Source: Myxococcales bacterium
GTDB lineage: Bacteria > Myxococcota_A > Polyangia > Polyangiales > Ga0077539
DNA length: 64,000 nucleotides
Reading direction: 5' to 3'
Assembly (NCBI GenBank): GCA_016793325.1
Contig: JAEUKI010000009.1
Location: forward strand, 62,001 to 126,000
Each line of letters opens with the position of its first letter. Position 1 is the stretch's first letter. Under the pieces are notes generated by a model. It worked only from the letters and a program-made list of their open reading frames with translations. It did not search any database and was not told the DNA's origin. Position numbers and translations under genes: made by a program. Of the stretch, positions 42,375-50,173 are shown in pieces.

Positions 42375-43016
42375 TCACGCCGCGCCCCACCATCGCGCGA
42401 GCAACCCGCGCGCGAGGACGAGCCCCACCGCGAGGCTGAGCGCGCTCGCGACGAGCAAGATCCCGCGGTAGACGCGCGCCGAACGCGCCGCGGCGCCGCG
42501 CAGTCCGACGCTGAGCGCCACGGTCATCGCGCTCATGCCGGTGATCGTTCCGACCGCGAAGAGCGCCAAGAAGAGCATCGTCGCGCCGCGCCCTCCCGTC
42601 GCGCTCGCCGCGAGCAGCGCCGTGGCGGCCGTTCCAGCGAGGCCGTGGACGGCACCGACGCCGAAGGCGCCCCACGCCGCGCGCCCGAGCCGCGGATGGT
42701 CTCGCTGCGTGACGAGCGCGCCGCGCGACGCGCGAACGAGCCCGAGAAGCCCCAGCCCGATGAGCATCGCGCACACGAGGACCTCGCCGATCCCCTCGAG
42801 CCGCTGCACCCAGCTCCGCTGGAACACGATCAGCGCCGCGCCCGCAGCCAACAGCGTCGCCGAGTGTCCAGCGCCCCAGAGCGCTCCCACCCGCATCGCG
42901 CCGAGCAATCGCTGCTCGCGGCGGAGCAACGTCGCCACCGCCGCGACGTGATCCGCGTCCATCGCGTGCCGCAACCCGAGCGCGAACCCCATGCCCATCG
43001 CCATCGCGAAGCTCAT
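42375..43016 (-). CDS. NiCoT/HoxN-like metal transporter
   Basis: The product is 213 residues with about six hydrophobic segments. The signature GLRHAMDADHVAAV (about 14-27) is the HxxxDH motif of NiCoT nickel/cobalt permeases. A second family element is GAVHGLAGTAATALL. The protein is shorter than typical NiCoT (about 330), resembling the compact high-affinity nickel-transport group. Sharing a zinc-type box with a MerC-like gene suggests that zinc rather than nickel may be the relevant metal; that is inference. Confidence 0.8.
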   Translation of the reverse strand: MSFAMAMGMGFALGLRHAMDADHVAAVATLLRREQRLLGAMRVGALWGAGHSATLLAAGAALIVFQRSWVQRLEGIGEVLVCAMLIGLGLLGLVRASRGALVTQRDHPRLGRAAWGAFGVGAVHGLAGTAATALLAASATGGRGATMLFLALFAVGTITGMSAMTVALSVGLRGAAARSARVYRGILLVASALSLAVGLVLARGLLARWWGAA

Positions 43017-43030
43017 GGAGGGACTCTAAC

Positions 43031-43050
43031 GCAACTTTGTTGCAATTGCA
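43031..43050. promoter_or_regulatory. Zinc-type box GCAA-N5-TTGC with overlapping TGCAATTGCA
   Basis: The exact core dyad (43031-43043) overlaps the perfect palindrome TGCAATTGCA (43041-43050). It lies 15 bp before the NiCoT-like start and 26-33 bp before the divergent MerC-like start, so one site could repress both. Confidence 0.55.
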
Positions 43051-43075
43051 TTTCATATGCTAAAGCATCCGTATC

Positions 43076-43540
43076 GTGACGACTTCCACCCGCCCGCGAC
43101 GCGTTCGCATTCGACCGACGATCGATCACGGCTCGGGCTGCGACTGCCCTGCGCACACGCCCGGCGCGCGTTCGGAGTCCGAGCCCGAGGGGCGGTGGGC
43201 GGCGGTGCTTCCCTTGCTCGCGTGCCTCGTGTGCCCGGCGTGCCTGAGCCTCTACGCCAAGGTGTTCGCCGCGTTCGGCGTCGGCGTGGCCCTCTCCGAG
43301 CGCACACACGGATTCATCTTGGCGCTGGCGCTCCTCGGCTCGCTCGCCGCGAGCGCTTGGCGCGCCTCGAAGAGCCGTTCGCTTCGGGGCCTCGCGATCA
43401 CGGTCGCGGGCTCGATCGCCGTGGTCGCAGGCCACGTCGCCGACGCGCACTGGCTCGAGTGGCTCGGCGTGATCGTGCTGCTCGCGAGCGGCCTGGCCGA
43501 GCGACGCGCCGCGAGGCTCGCGCGAAGCCACGCGCGATGA
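43076..43540 (+). CDS. MerC-domain-like membrane protein
   Basis: The product is 154 residues, GTG start. The N-terminus has a Cys/His patch (HGSGCDCPAHTPG), a possible metal-binding tail. The membrane part has four segments, the first carrying CLVCPACLSLY, which matches the Cys-Pro-x-Cys-Leu motif of MerC-type transporters. MerC moves mercuric ion in mer operons, but no other mer gene is present. Relatives outside mer operons have been linked to zinc uptake. The shared box with the NiCoT-like gene supports a metal-import role. Confidence 0.75.
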   Translation: MTTSTRPRRVRIRPTIDHGSGCDCPAHTPGARSESEPEGRWAAVLPLLACLVCPACLSLYAKVFAAFGVGVALSERTHGFILALALLGSLAASAWRASKSRSLRGLAITVAGSIAVVAGHVADAHWLEWLGVIVLLASGLAERRAARLARSHAR

Positions 43541-43663
43541 ACCATCGTTTATCCCGAACTCACCATCACATCTTTTCGACAAAACCTACCAACCACCGCG
43601 CGGGGCATCACAACTCTCGTGGATCGCGACGGCGCTCGGCGCGATCGAGGAGGACACGAATCG

Positions 43664-44242
43664 ATGCCCCAACGCTCTCTGGCCCACCGACTCTCGCTCG
43701 CTTCGACAGCGCTGCTGCTGCTCTGCTCGTCGTGCATCATCGGTCGACCTCGCTGGCAAGCGACGTGGAACGACCCCTGGCACAACGGCTGGCTCGACCC
43801 CGGACAACCGGTCGCAGCGCAAGCTCCGCCCGCCGCCGTGCAAGTCCAGGGCGGCCCCGTCGGTGTTGGCGGCGCTGGGCAAGTGTGGGTCGACGGGCAC
43901 TACGAGTGGATCGACCAGCGCTACACGTGGGTCGACGGACACTGGGCGAACCCGCCGCAGCCGGGCTGGGAGTGGCAGCAGCCCGCGTGGCACAACGGTC
44001 GATGGCACCGAGGCTTCTGGCACGCGCGCAACGCGCAGATCGACCCCGTCTACACGCAGCACCACGGCGCGTGGAACCCCGGTTGGCACGGCAACGCCCA
44101 CGCGACGCCCGTCGCGCACCCGGTCACGCTCGAGACCGCGCAACCGGTCGCGCAGCCCGTGGCGACGCCCGTCGGCGGATCGGTCACGTTCGGCGCGTCG
44201 GTGAGCGGCGGTGTGGGCGCCGTGGCGACGCCCGTACGATGA
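43664..44242 (+). CDS. YXWXXGXW-repeat lipoprotein
   Basis: The product is 192 residues from ATG 43664, with GAGGAGG upstream at about 43648. The lipobox is CSSC in the signal peptide. The middle carries Trp-rich repeats: VWVDGHYEWIDQRYTWVDGHW, PPQPGWEWQQPAWHNGRW and HRGFWHARN, characteristic of WXXGXW-repeat envelope proteins. The C-terminus is a Val/Thr/Pro low-complexity tail (AQPVAQPVATPVGG). Function of the family is not known; an envelope structural role is likely. Confidence 0.75.
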   Translation: MPQRSLAHRLSLASTALLLLCSSCIIGRPRWQATWNDPWHNGWLDPGQPVAAQAPPAAVQVQGGPVGVGGAGQVWVDGHYEWIDQRYTWVDGHWANPPQPGWEWQQPAWHNGRWHRGFWHARNAQIDPVYTQHHGAWNPGWHGNAHATPVAHPVTLETAQPVAQPVATPVGGSVTFGASVSGGVGAVATPVR

Positions 44243-44293
44243 TCAGTCAGAGATCGGCTCGGTGGTACGCTCGCTTCACAAGCGTTCGCGACC

Positions 44294-45376
44294 ATGAGCA
44301 AGTACTCCAAGAACCACGGCTCGACCCCTCAGTACGGACACGGTGACGCGGGGCACACCGACCCGGCAGACCTCGCCAACGACGTCGCCGCGATCCGCGA
44401 CCAGTCCTCGGATTTGCTGCAGCGATTGTCGTTTTCGACAGCGCTCGACGCGCTCAATCAACGGCACGCCAAGCTGCAACAAATCGAAGACGAGCTCCGT
44501 CGACTGCGCTCGCGCAACTTCGTGTTCTGGCCGAACCTCGAGCAGCAGCTCGGGCAAGCGAAGCAGCTCGCCAGCCGGGCGATGACCGACTCGCGCAACG
44601 AAGCGCAGCGCGCGTCGCAGCAGCTCCGCGGCGCGATCGATCAGCTCGCGCGCAACGCCTCGAGCCTCGCCTCGCGCGGCCGCGTGTCGGACAACCAGGT
44701 CGACAACCTCGCGGCCGAGCGCGACCGCGTCGAGTCGCAGATCGCCGCCGTCGAGCAGCGAATCGAGGCGCTCACCGAGCCGTTTACGAAGCTCGTCGAC
44801 ACCGTCGCGCAAGGCGTCGCGGGCTCGCACTGGACCATGGACCAGTTCGATCAAGCGTGCTTTCGACCGCGCGCCGAAGAGCATCCCCTCGCCGTCGCCG
44901 CAGCGCACTGGGAAGACTGCCCCCAGGGCGCGTGCGATGGAATGCTCTACATCACCGACCTCGTCCTCCGCTTCGAGCGCACCGCGGGGCAGCGCTCGCT
45001 CGCGTTCGAGCGCGCGATGGGGCACATCGGATCGAGCGACGACTCCGAGCGCGGGTGGATCATGAAGGACGAGGTGCTCACGCTCTCGTTTCACCCGTCG
45101 AGCGGCGCGCCTCAGCGCGCGACGCTGGTCATGAAGTCCGCGGACTCGAAGTCGATCGACGACTTCATCGAGCGCGCGCGGTCGGGGCAGCTCGTCGCGT
45201 GGATGGTGCCGCGGCAGCAGCAAGCGAACGTTCCGATCGCGGACACGGCCAAGACGCCCGTGCGGTGGCCAAACGAGTGCGACCACTGCGGAGCCACGAT
45301 CGCCGCGCCCGTCCGCGGGCAGATGGAGGTCGTGTGCGCGTACTGCAAGAAGCGCTACCCCGTCGAGTTCGCGTGA
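44294..45376 (+). CDS. Coiled-coil protein with C-terminal zinc ribbon
   Basis: The product is 360 residues. Residues about 35-165 are a long coiled coil rich in Gln, Arg and Ala (LQQIEDELRRLRSRN, AAERDRVESQIAAVEQRIEA). A globular region follows (about 190-320) with WIMKDEVLTLSFHPSSGAPQ, resembling a PH/GRAM-like fold. The C-terminus has a CDHCG ... CAYCKK zinc ribbon (about 330-353). No signal peptide. Function unknown. Confidence 0.65.
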   Translation: MSKYSKNHGSTPQYGHGDAGHTDPADLANDVAAIRDQSSDLLQRLSFSTALDALNQRHAKLQQIEDELRRLRSRNFVFWPNLEQQLGQAKQLASRAMTDSRNEAQRASQQLRGAIDQLARNASSLASRGRVSDNQVDNLAAERDRVESQIAAVEQRIEALTEPFTKLVDTVAQGVAGSHWTMDQFDQACFRPRAEEHPLAVAAAHWEDCPQGACDGMLYITDLVLRFERTAGQRSLAFERAMGHIGSSDDSERGWIMKDEVLTLSFHPSSGAPQRATLVMKSADSKSIDDFIERARSGQLVAWMVPRQQQANVPIADTAKTPVRWPNECDHCGATIAAPVRGQMEVVCAYCKKRYPVEFA

Positions 45377-45422
45377 ACAACGTCGCTTGACAGCGAGTTC
45401 GGCGACCGTTCACAAACTGAAT

Positions 45423-46067
45423 GTGACGCGCTCGCTTCGACCATCCTTCGCGCTCTTGCTCACCACGCTGCTCTCCGCGGCGTGCTCGCCGCCCGTGCAG
45501 AGCCTTCCGGACGCCGAACCTCCGACGGACGCGGCGACGATGGACACAGGTCCACGCGACGTCGTGCGCCCGCCGACGGACGCGATGGTCGCTGTTCCCG
45601 ACGTCGCCGAGACGCCGCTGCCGGACTTCGCGCTCGCCGATCAGAACAGCGCGTCGTCCACGAGCGGAATGCAGATTTCGCTCAGCGCCCAGCGCGGTCG
45701 CATCAGCGCTTGGTACTTCGCCACGAGCTCGTGTCACTTCTGCGTCGAGCAAGTCACGCAGCTCCAACGCATGCAAGCCGAGCTCGACCGAGCGTCTCCG
45801 CGAAGGCCCGTGAAGCTCTTCGTCATCGCCGACCTCGACAGCGACGGCGCGACCGCAGCGTTCACGATGGGCAACTCGCTCCCGGTGCTTCAAGACAACC
45901 GCGTGGCCAACGTCCAGAGCAACTGGATGGCAGCGATCCGCGACGTGGTCGTCGTCGACGACGAAGGCACGCGCCGCCTCGTGTACAACCTCACGACGCG
46001 CTCGCTCACGGACAGCACCTTCTACGACGACCTGAAGGCCAGACTCCTCGCGCTCTCCAACCGCTGA
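45423..46067 (+). CDS. Lipoprotein with thioredoxin-like fold
   Basis: The product is 214 residues from GTG 45423; a TTG at 45387 is possible but extends the signal needlessly. The lipobox is LSAAC. After an Asp/Pro linker the domain has PLPDFALADQNS, then WYFATSSCHFCVEQ (active-site-like CHFC) and FVIADLDSDG, the AhpC-TSA/TlpA pattern. It is probably an envelope thiol oxidoreductase or redox sensor. It is convergent with the porin gene, sharing a stop-codon palindrome. Confidence 0.75.
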   Translation: MTRSLRPSFALLLTTLLSAACSPPVQSLPDAEPPTDAATMDTGPRDVVRPPTDAMVAVPDVAETPLPDFALADQNSASSTSGMQISLSAQRGRISAWYFATSSCHFCVEQVTQLQRMQAELDRASPRRPVKLFVIADLDSDGATAAFTMGNSLPVLQDNRVANVQSNWMAAIRDVVVVDDEGTRRLVYNLTTRSLTDSTFYDDLKARLLALSNR

Positions 46068-46078
46068 CCGCGGGTCAG
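46064..46078. terminator. Palindrome CTGACC-GCG-GGTCAG with both stops
   Basis: The plus stop TGA (46065-46067) is in the left arm and the minus stop (46075-46077) in the right arm. It has the same arms as the palindrome at 38113-38127. No U-tract. Confidence 0.45.
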
Positions 46079-47487
46079 AGCATCAACTGAGCCTGCAATC
46101 GCAGCTGGTGGTTGCCTTCGTCGAAGCGCGAACGCCCCGCGTAGAACGCCTGATCGCGAAACAAGTAGAAGTAGTCGAGCTGCAGCTTCACCGAGTGCTC
46201 GAGCCAGTAGTAGCTCAGCACCGCGCCGAGCTCGTGGGTCTCGTGAAACGAAGGGTCGCGCACATCCACGGTCGCGCCCATCGTCGGGGTCGGCAGCGCC
46301 TGCGCTCCGAAGGCCGCGCGATCGAGGCCGATGGGCGTCACTTGCGAGTAGCGCGCGCCGAACTCGAGGTGCGACGGCAGCTGATACGCCGCCTGCAACA
46401 TCACGCCGAACGCCGAGCGCGAGAACTCTGTGCGGGCGACGCCGTTGACCATGCCCGTGGACCACGGTCGATCGGCGACGCGCAGGATCGCCTCGGTTTG
46501 CAGCGAAAATCCTGCCCATTTGAACATCACGTCCGCCGTCGCGCTCGCGTAGTCGAAGCGCCCGAGCGTGTACGTAGCCCCGAGCGTGCTGAGCGCTCGG
46601 CGCGAGCGAACGTTGTACGCGCCCGCGAGCCCGATCGACAGCCGCGGGCCGCCGCGCTTGTGATCGCCCTCGACGTCCATGTCCTCGAAGCGCCCGAGCG
46701 GCTGAATCTGCACGCGCGCGACGTAGAGCAACCCCGAGTCGAGCGTCGGTCGATTGCGTCCGTCGCCGCCGAACACGCCGACCATGTAGCCGAGTCGATG
46801 TCCGAAGAGCTCGTCCGAGCGAAACTGCACGCCGAGGTCGCGGTCGAGGTTGAGCTCGGCGTTGGTCCCCGAGCGGTCGACGAACTGCAGCGAGCCCGAG
46901 GAGATCACGCGCTGTCGCGAGAAGGGGACCTTCATCTGCCCCGCGCGAATCGCGAAGTACCGGTGCGGCGTCCACGTGAGGTACGCGTCTCGAAGCGGGA
47001 TGAGCAGGTCGCTCTCCATGTCGAGCGGCGAGACGCCGAGCTGGATGTAGTACTGCAGCGCGCGGGTGTACGCGTTGCCCTGCATCACGATGCGCGCGCG
47101 CCGAAGGTTGAACTCCGCGCGCAACGGATCGGTCAACGGATCGGGCGTCGCAGCCGGGCTCGCGAGGCGCGCCATCGACAGGTCGAGCGTCCCGCGCACT
47201 TGAATTCGTGCGCGCAGCGTGAGCGAGAACCGCTCGTCTGGCGTCCGCAGCGTGTAGCCGCGGCCGAAGGCCCCCGTGAGCTCGAGCCCGCCGCTCGAGC
47301 GCGCGTTGACCGCGAGCGGCCCGTGCGCGGGCTCACCGGCGCCCGACGCAGGGCTCTGCGCCGACGAGCCTGCGTTTGTCGCGCTCGGAGGCGCGTCGAG
47401 CGGCGCCGATTGCGCGCCAGCCGTACGCCCATGGAGCACCGACAGAACCACGAGCGAAGCAATCCCGACCGAGCGTGACGACCGCAT
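46075..47487 (-). CDS. OprO/OprP-like phosphate-selective porin
   Basis: The product is 470 residues. A signal peptide (about 1-24, ending TAGA) is followed by a linker and a beta-barrel. Porin_O_P landmarks are FSLTLRARIQVRGTLDLSMA, RRARIVMQGNAYTRALQYYI, YLTWTPHRYFAIRAGQMKVP, FSRQRVISSGSLQFVDRS and a C-terminal strand ending in a hydrophobic residue (LRLQAQLML). The family includes phosphate- and polyphosphate-selective channels. Direct repeats with PhoB-box-like spacing lie 39 bp upstream of the start, consistent with phosphate control. Confidence 0.85.
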   Translation of the reverse strand: MRSSRSVGIASLVVLSVLHGRTAGAQSAPLDAPPSATNAGSSAQSPASGAGEPAHGPLAVNARSSGGLELTGAFGRGYTLRTPDERFSLTLRARIQVRGTLDLSMARLASPAATPDPLTDPLRAEFNLRRARIVMQGNAYTRALQYYIQLGVSPLDMESDLLIPLRDAYLTWTPHRYFAIRAGQMKVPFSRQRVISSGSLQFVDRSGTNAELNLDRDLGVQFRSDELFGHRLGYMVGVFGGDGRNRPTLDSGLLYVARVQIQPLGRFEDMDVEGDHKRGGPRLSIGLAGAYNVRSRRALSTLGATYTLGRFDYASATADVMFKWAGFSLQTEAILRVADRPWSTGMVNGVARTEFSRSAFGVMLQAAYQLPSHLEFGARYSQVTPIGLDRAAFGAQALPTPTMGATVDVRDPSFHETHELGAVLSYYWLEHSVKLQLDYFYLFRDQAFYAGRSRFDEGNHQLRLQAQLML

Positions 47488-47525
47488 GGCGAACCTCTCG
47501 GGCCGCGACGGTTACGCCAGAATCA

Positions 47526-47568
47526 AGTGACAGAACGGAAACACACAGTGACAATCCTGAAACACACA
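47526..47568 (-). promoter_or_regulatory. PhoB-box-like direct repeats
   Basis: Two 22-bp units AGTGACA-N5-GAAACACACA repeat with a 21-bp period. Read on the minus strand they give TGTTT, TGTCA, TGTTT, TGTCA spaced 11, 10 and 11 bp, the periodicity of Pho boxes. The proximal half-site is about 39 bp from the porin start. Confidence 0.5.
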
Positions 47569-47576
47569 CAAAGCTA

Positions 47577-47594
47577 CTGCAAAATCACTTGCAG
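47577..47594 (-). terminator. Hairpin CTGCAA-N6-TTGCAG downstream of FdhD
   Basis: A perfect 6-bp-arm hairpin, followed on the minus strand by TAGCTTTG. It lies 27 bp after the FdhD stop and before the Pho-like repeats. The spacer is six bases, so it does not fit the zinc-type box. Confidence 0.35.
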
Positions 47595-47620
47595 AACCGA
47601 CGTGTCCGCAGAGAGCCGGC

Positions 47621-48451
47621 TCAGGTCACGCGTGACGCGTGCGAGTACACCGTGCAGCGCCCGTCCCGAACGAAGCCGACGAGGGTCTGCCCGAAGCGCT
47701 CGGCCGCGCGGATCGCGAGCGACGAAGGGGCGGACACCGCGCACAAGAGCGGAACGCCGGCCATCGCGGCCTTCTGCACGAGCTCGAAGCTGATCCTTCC
47801 GGACACCATCATCACCGACTCGACGAGCGGCGCTCGGCCCGCGAGAACGCTGCGTCCGATCACCTTGTCCATCGCGTTGTGGCGGCCGACGTCCTCGCGC
47901 ACGAGCTCGAGCTCGCCGTCGCGCCGAAAGAGCGCGCACGCATGGAGCCCTCCCGTCGCGTCGAACTGCTTCTGCGCCGCGCGCAGCGCGGAGGGCAGCT
48001 CGGCGACGATCGAGCGCGAGATCGACCAACGCTCGGTGATCGGCGTGACCGCGCGCTCGACTTGATCGATCGAGGCCTTTCCACACACGCCGCAGGACGA
48101 GGTCGCGAAGAAGTTTCGCTGCAGTAGGCTCGGGTCGAACGCGCGATCGAGGCGGACGGTCACGACGTTGTTCACGCCCTCGGCGATCGAGAGCTCGCGC
48201 ACCGCGGGCCGCGCGAGGTCGTCGCGCCCGTCGATGAGCCCCTCGGTGAAGAGAAATCCAACCGCGAGCTCGTCCTCGTGGCCGGGCGTTCGCATCGTGA
48301 CCGCGACGCGCGTCGGCTCGCGCTCGCCCTTGGCGTGCACGCGGATCTCGAGCGGCTCTTCGACGCTCACGCGCTCGTCGCTCGCGTCGTCCTGCGCGGG
48401 CTCGACGCGAAGCACCCTGGCCCGCACGCGCTCGATCGGAGCATCTGCCAT
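47621..48451 (-). CDS. fdhD: Formate dehydrogenase accessory sulfurtransferase FdhD
   Basis: The product is 276 residues from ATG 48451 (a TTG three codons earlier is open). FdhD landmarks are MRTPGHEDELAVGFLFTEGL, the Cys loop SSCGVCGK (sulfur-carrying CxxC, about 122-129), EDVGRHNAMDKVIG and SGRISFELVQKAAMAGVPLL. FdhD transfers sulfur to the Mo-bisPGD cofactor of formate dehydrogenases. No formate dehydrogenase gene is in the window. It is divergent from a CBS-domain gene. Confidence 0.9.
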   Translation of the reverse strand: MADAPIERVRARVLRVEPAQDDASDERVSVEEPLEIRVHAKGEREPTRVAVTMRTPGHEDELAVGFLFTEGLIDGRDDLARPAVRELSIAEGVNNVVTVRLDRAFDPSLLQRNFFATSSCGVCGKASIDQVERAVTPITERWSISRSIVAELPSALRAAQKQFDATGGLHACALFRRDGELELVREDVGRHNAMDKVIGRSVLAGRAPLVESVMMVSGRISFELVQKAAMAGVPLLCAVSAPSSLAIRAAERFGQTLVGFVRDGRCTVYSHASRVT

Positions 48452-48606
48452 CGCTCCCAACGCTACTCCGAATTCGCGACGTCACTGCGGGAAGTCACCG
48501 CGCAACGAGGGCACCTTCGCGCAGATCCCGCGCGCCATCGATCGAACCCGTCGCGTGACGTTTGAGCATAGAAATTCGTCGACGTACGAGCGATGATCCG
48601 CGCGCC

Positions 48607-49113
48607 ATGATCGACGCAAACGCAGTGCTCGAGCGGCCGGTCCGCACGTTCATGATCAACGCTGTCACCGCGCTGACCCCAGAGACGAGCCTCGACGCCG
48701 CGGCCAAGCTCTTTCACGAGCAGCGCATCACGGGCGCGCCCGTCGTCGACGCCGAGTGCCGATGCGTCGGAGTGCTCTCGCAGACCGACCTCCTCGTGCG
48801 CAAGGACCGACGCAGCCCGCGCGCGGGCACCGCGAAATACCTGCTTGTTTTGCACGGCGAACCCACGCTCGAAGATCACGTGCTCGACACCGACGCCGGC
48901 GCGACGGGCGTCGTCGCCGACGTGATGACGCACGCTCCGATCGGGATCCCGAGCGACACCACGCTGCGACTCGCGATCGAGCGCATGGTTCACCACGGCG
49001 TTCACCGGCTCATGGTCATCGACGACGGAAAGCTCCACGGCGTCATCACCTCCATGGACGTCCTTCGCGTGCTCGCGCCGCCGCACCCCCCGCGAGACGT
49101 CGATGGGTTCTGA
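48607..49113 (+). CDS. Two-CBS-domain protein
   Basis: The product is 168 residues from ATG 48607. Two CBS motifs are clear: RTFMINAVTALTPETSLDAA with RITGAPVVDAECRCVGVLSQ, and VADVMTHAPIGIPSDTTLR with GVHRLMVIDDGKLHGVITSM. The pair would form one Bateman module binding adenosine nucleotides. There is no attached effector domain. Two further CBS proteins are encoded at 56241-57496. A role as an energy-state sensor is likely; the partner is unknown. Confidence 0.85.
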   Translation: MIDANAVLERPVRTFMINAVTALTPETSLDAAAKLFHEQRITGAPVVDAECRCVGVLSQTDLLVRKDRRSPRAGTAKYLLVLHGEPTLEDHVLDTDAGATGVVADVMTHAPIGIPSDTTLRLAIERMVHHGVHRLMVIDDGKLHGVITSMDVLRVLAPPHPPRDVDGF

Positions 49114-49125
49114 CGGGTCGTCACG

Positions 49126-50124
49126 GTGATCGACCGCACACGGCTCCGACGGTGGTCTCGCGCGCTCCCGTGGCTCGCCGCGGCGATCGTCGGCTGCCAA
49201 CGTCCGCCCGAGCCCGCAGCGTCCGTTCGCCCCGAGCGCAGCGACGCCGATACGCGCGCAGACAGCCAGGCGAGCGACGCGGCCGAGACCGCAGCGATCC
49301 CTGTGATTCTGCCGGCAGACGTCGCAGACCTCGAGCTCGACGGAGCGGTCGAAGCGCGCCCCGCAGAGCGCCGCGACGAGGGCGCGCGGGCCGCGAGAGA
49401 GTTGATTACGTGGGTGCGGCCGTGCCTCGGGTCCATCGCCGCGGGCGCGACGGTCCGAGCGACGGTGGCGTTCGAGGGCAACGCGTTCGCGAGAGCCACG
49501 GTGACGATCGCCTCCACGGAGGCCCGCTCCGCGATCGCGCCCATCGAAGCCTGCGCGCAACACGCGGCGTCCGCGCTCAGCATCGGCCCGCGAGCGCTGC
49601 GAGGCGCCGCTGAATTGACTGCAAATTACCGCGTCGTTCGCCGACCCGTCGGCGCGTTGAACGACCCCGCCCGCCGCTGCGAGCGCGACCAAGACTGTCG
49701 CCTCACCGTGGGGACGTGCGCCGGCCCCGCGCCCGTTCACTACCTGCACGCGACGATGCGCGGCTCGATCAACGCGCGCGCCCTCGCCGAGCGCCAGTGC
49801 CCGCAAGCCAACGTCACGCCCTCGCAACCGCGCTGCGAGCAGGGCCTGTGCGTCGCCGCGGCGCTGCCCGAGCCCGCGTGGCGCTCGTGCACACGAACGC
49901 AAGAGTGCGTGACGCTCGTCGGCGCTTCGGGCTCGATCGGCGCGATCGGCGCGTTCACCGCGGTCAACCGCGAGAGCGTCGCGCGGGCGACGCGCCTGTG
50001 GCCCGAGGCTCGCGTCGCGCGTCCGGCGGATCGACCGCCGGTCGTGAGCTGCGAGCAGCGCTTCTGCGCGCTAGGGTGGGTTCCTCCCGATCGCGAAGCG
50101 ATCATTCCACGGCCGATGCGCTGA
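49126..50124 (+). CDS. Lipoprotein of unknown function
   Basis: The product is 332 residues with a GTG start and lipobox AIVGC. An Arg/Asp/Ala linker leads to a beta-rich domain (GATVRATVAFEGNAFARATV), the typical TonB-C-like AgmX/PglI pattern of myxobacterial lipoproteins. The second half has paired Cys motifs (RRCERDQDCRLTVGTC and RSCTRTQECVTLVG), each followed by a similar block, suggesting an internal duplication. Function unknown. It follows the CBS gene by 12 bases. Confidence 0.65.
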   Translation: MIDRTRLRRWSRALPWLAAAIVGCQRPPEPAASVRPERSDADTRADSQASDAAETAAIPVILPADVADLELDGAVEARPAERRDEGARAARELITWVRPCLGSIAAGATVRATVAFEGNAFARATVTIASTEARSAIAPIEACAQHAASALSIGPRALRGAAELTANYRVVRRPVGALNDPARRCERDQDCRLTVGTCAGPAPVHYLHATMRGSINARALAERQCPQANVTPSQPRCEQGLCVAAALPEPAWRSCTRTQECVTLVGASGSIGAIGAFTAVNRESVARATRLWPEARVARPADRPPVVSCEQRFCALGWVPPDREAIIPRPMR

Positions 50125-50173
50125 GCACATCTTTTCAACACCGACTCTGATCGCAGCCCCGCTGCGGACCCCC

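Noticed and set aside
47577..47594. CTGCAA-N6-TTGCAG as a further zinc-type box
   Set aside because: The spacer is six instead of five bases, and its position after FdhD, followed by a T-containing tract, fits a terminator better.
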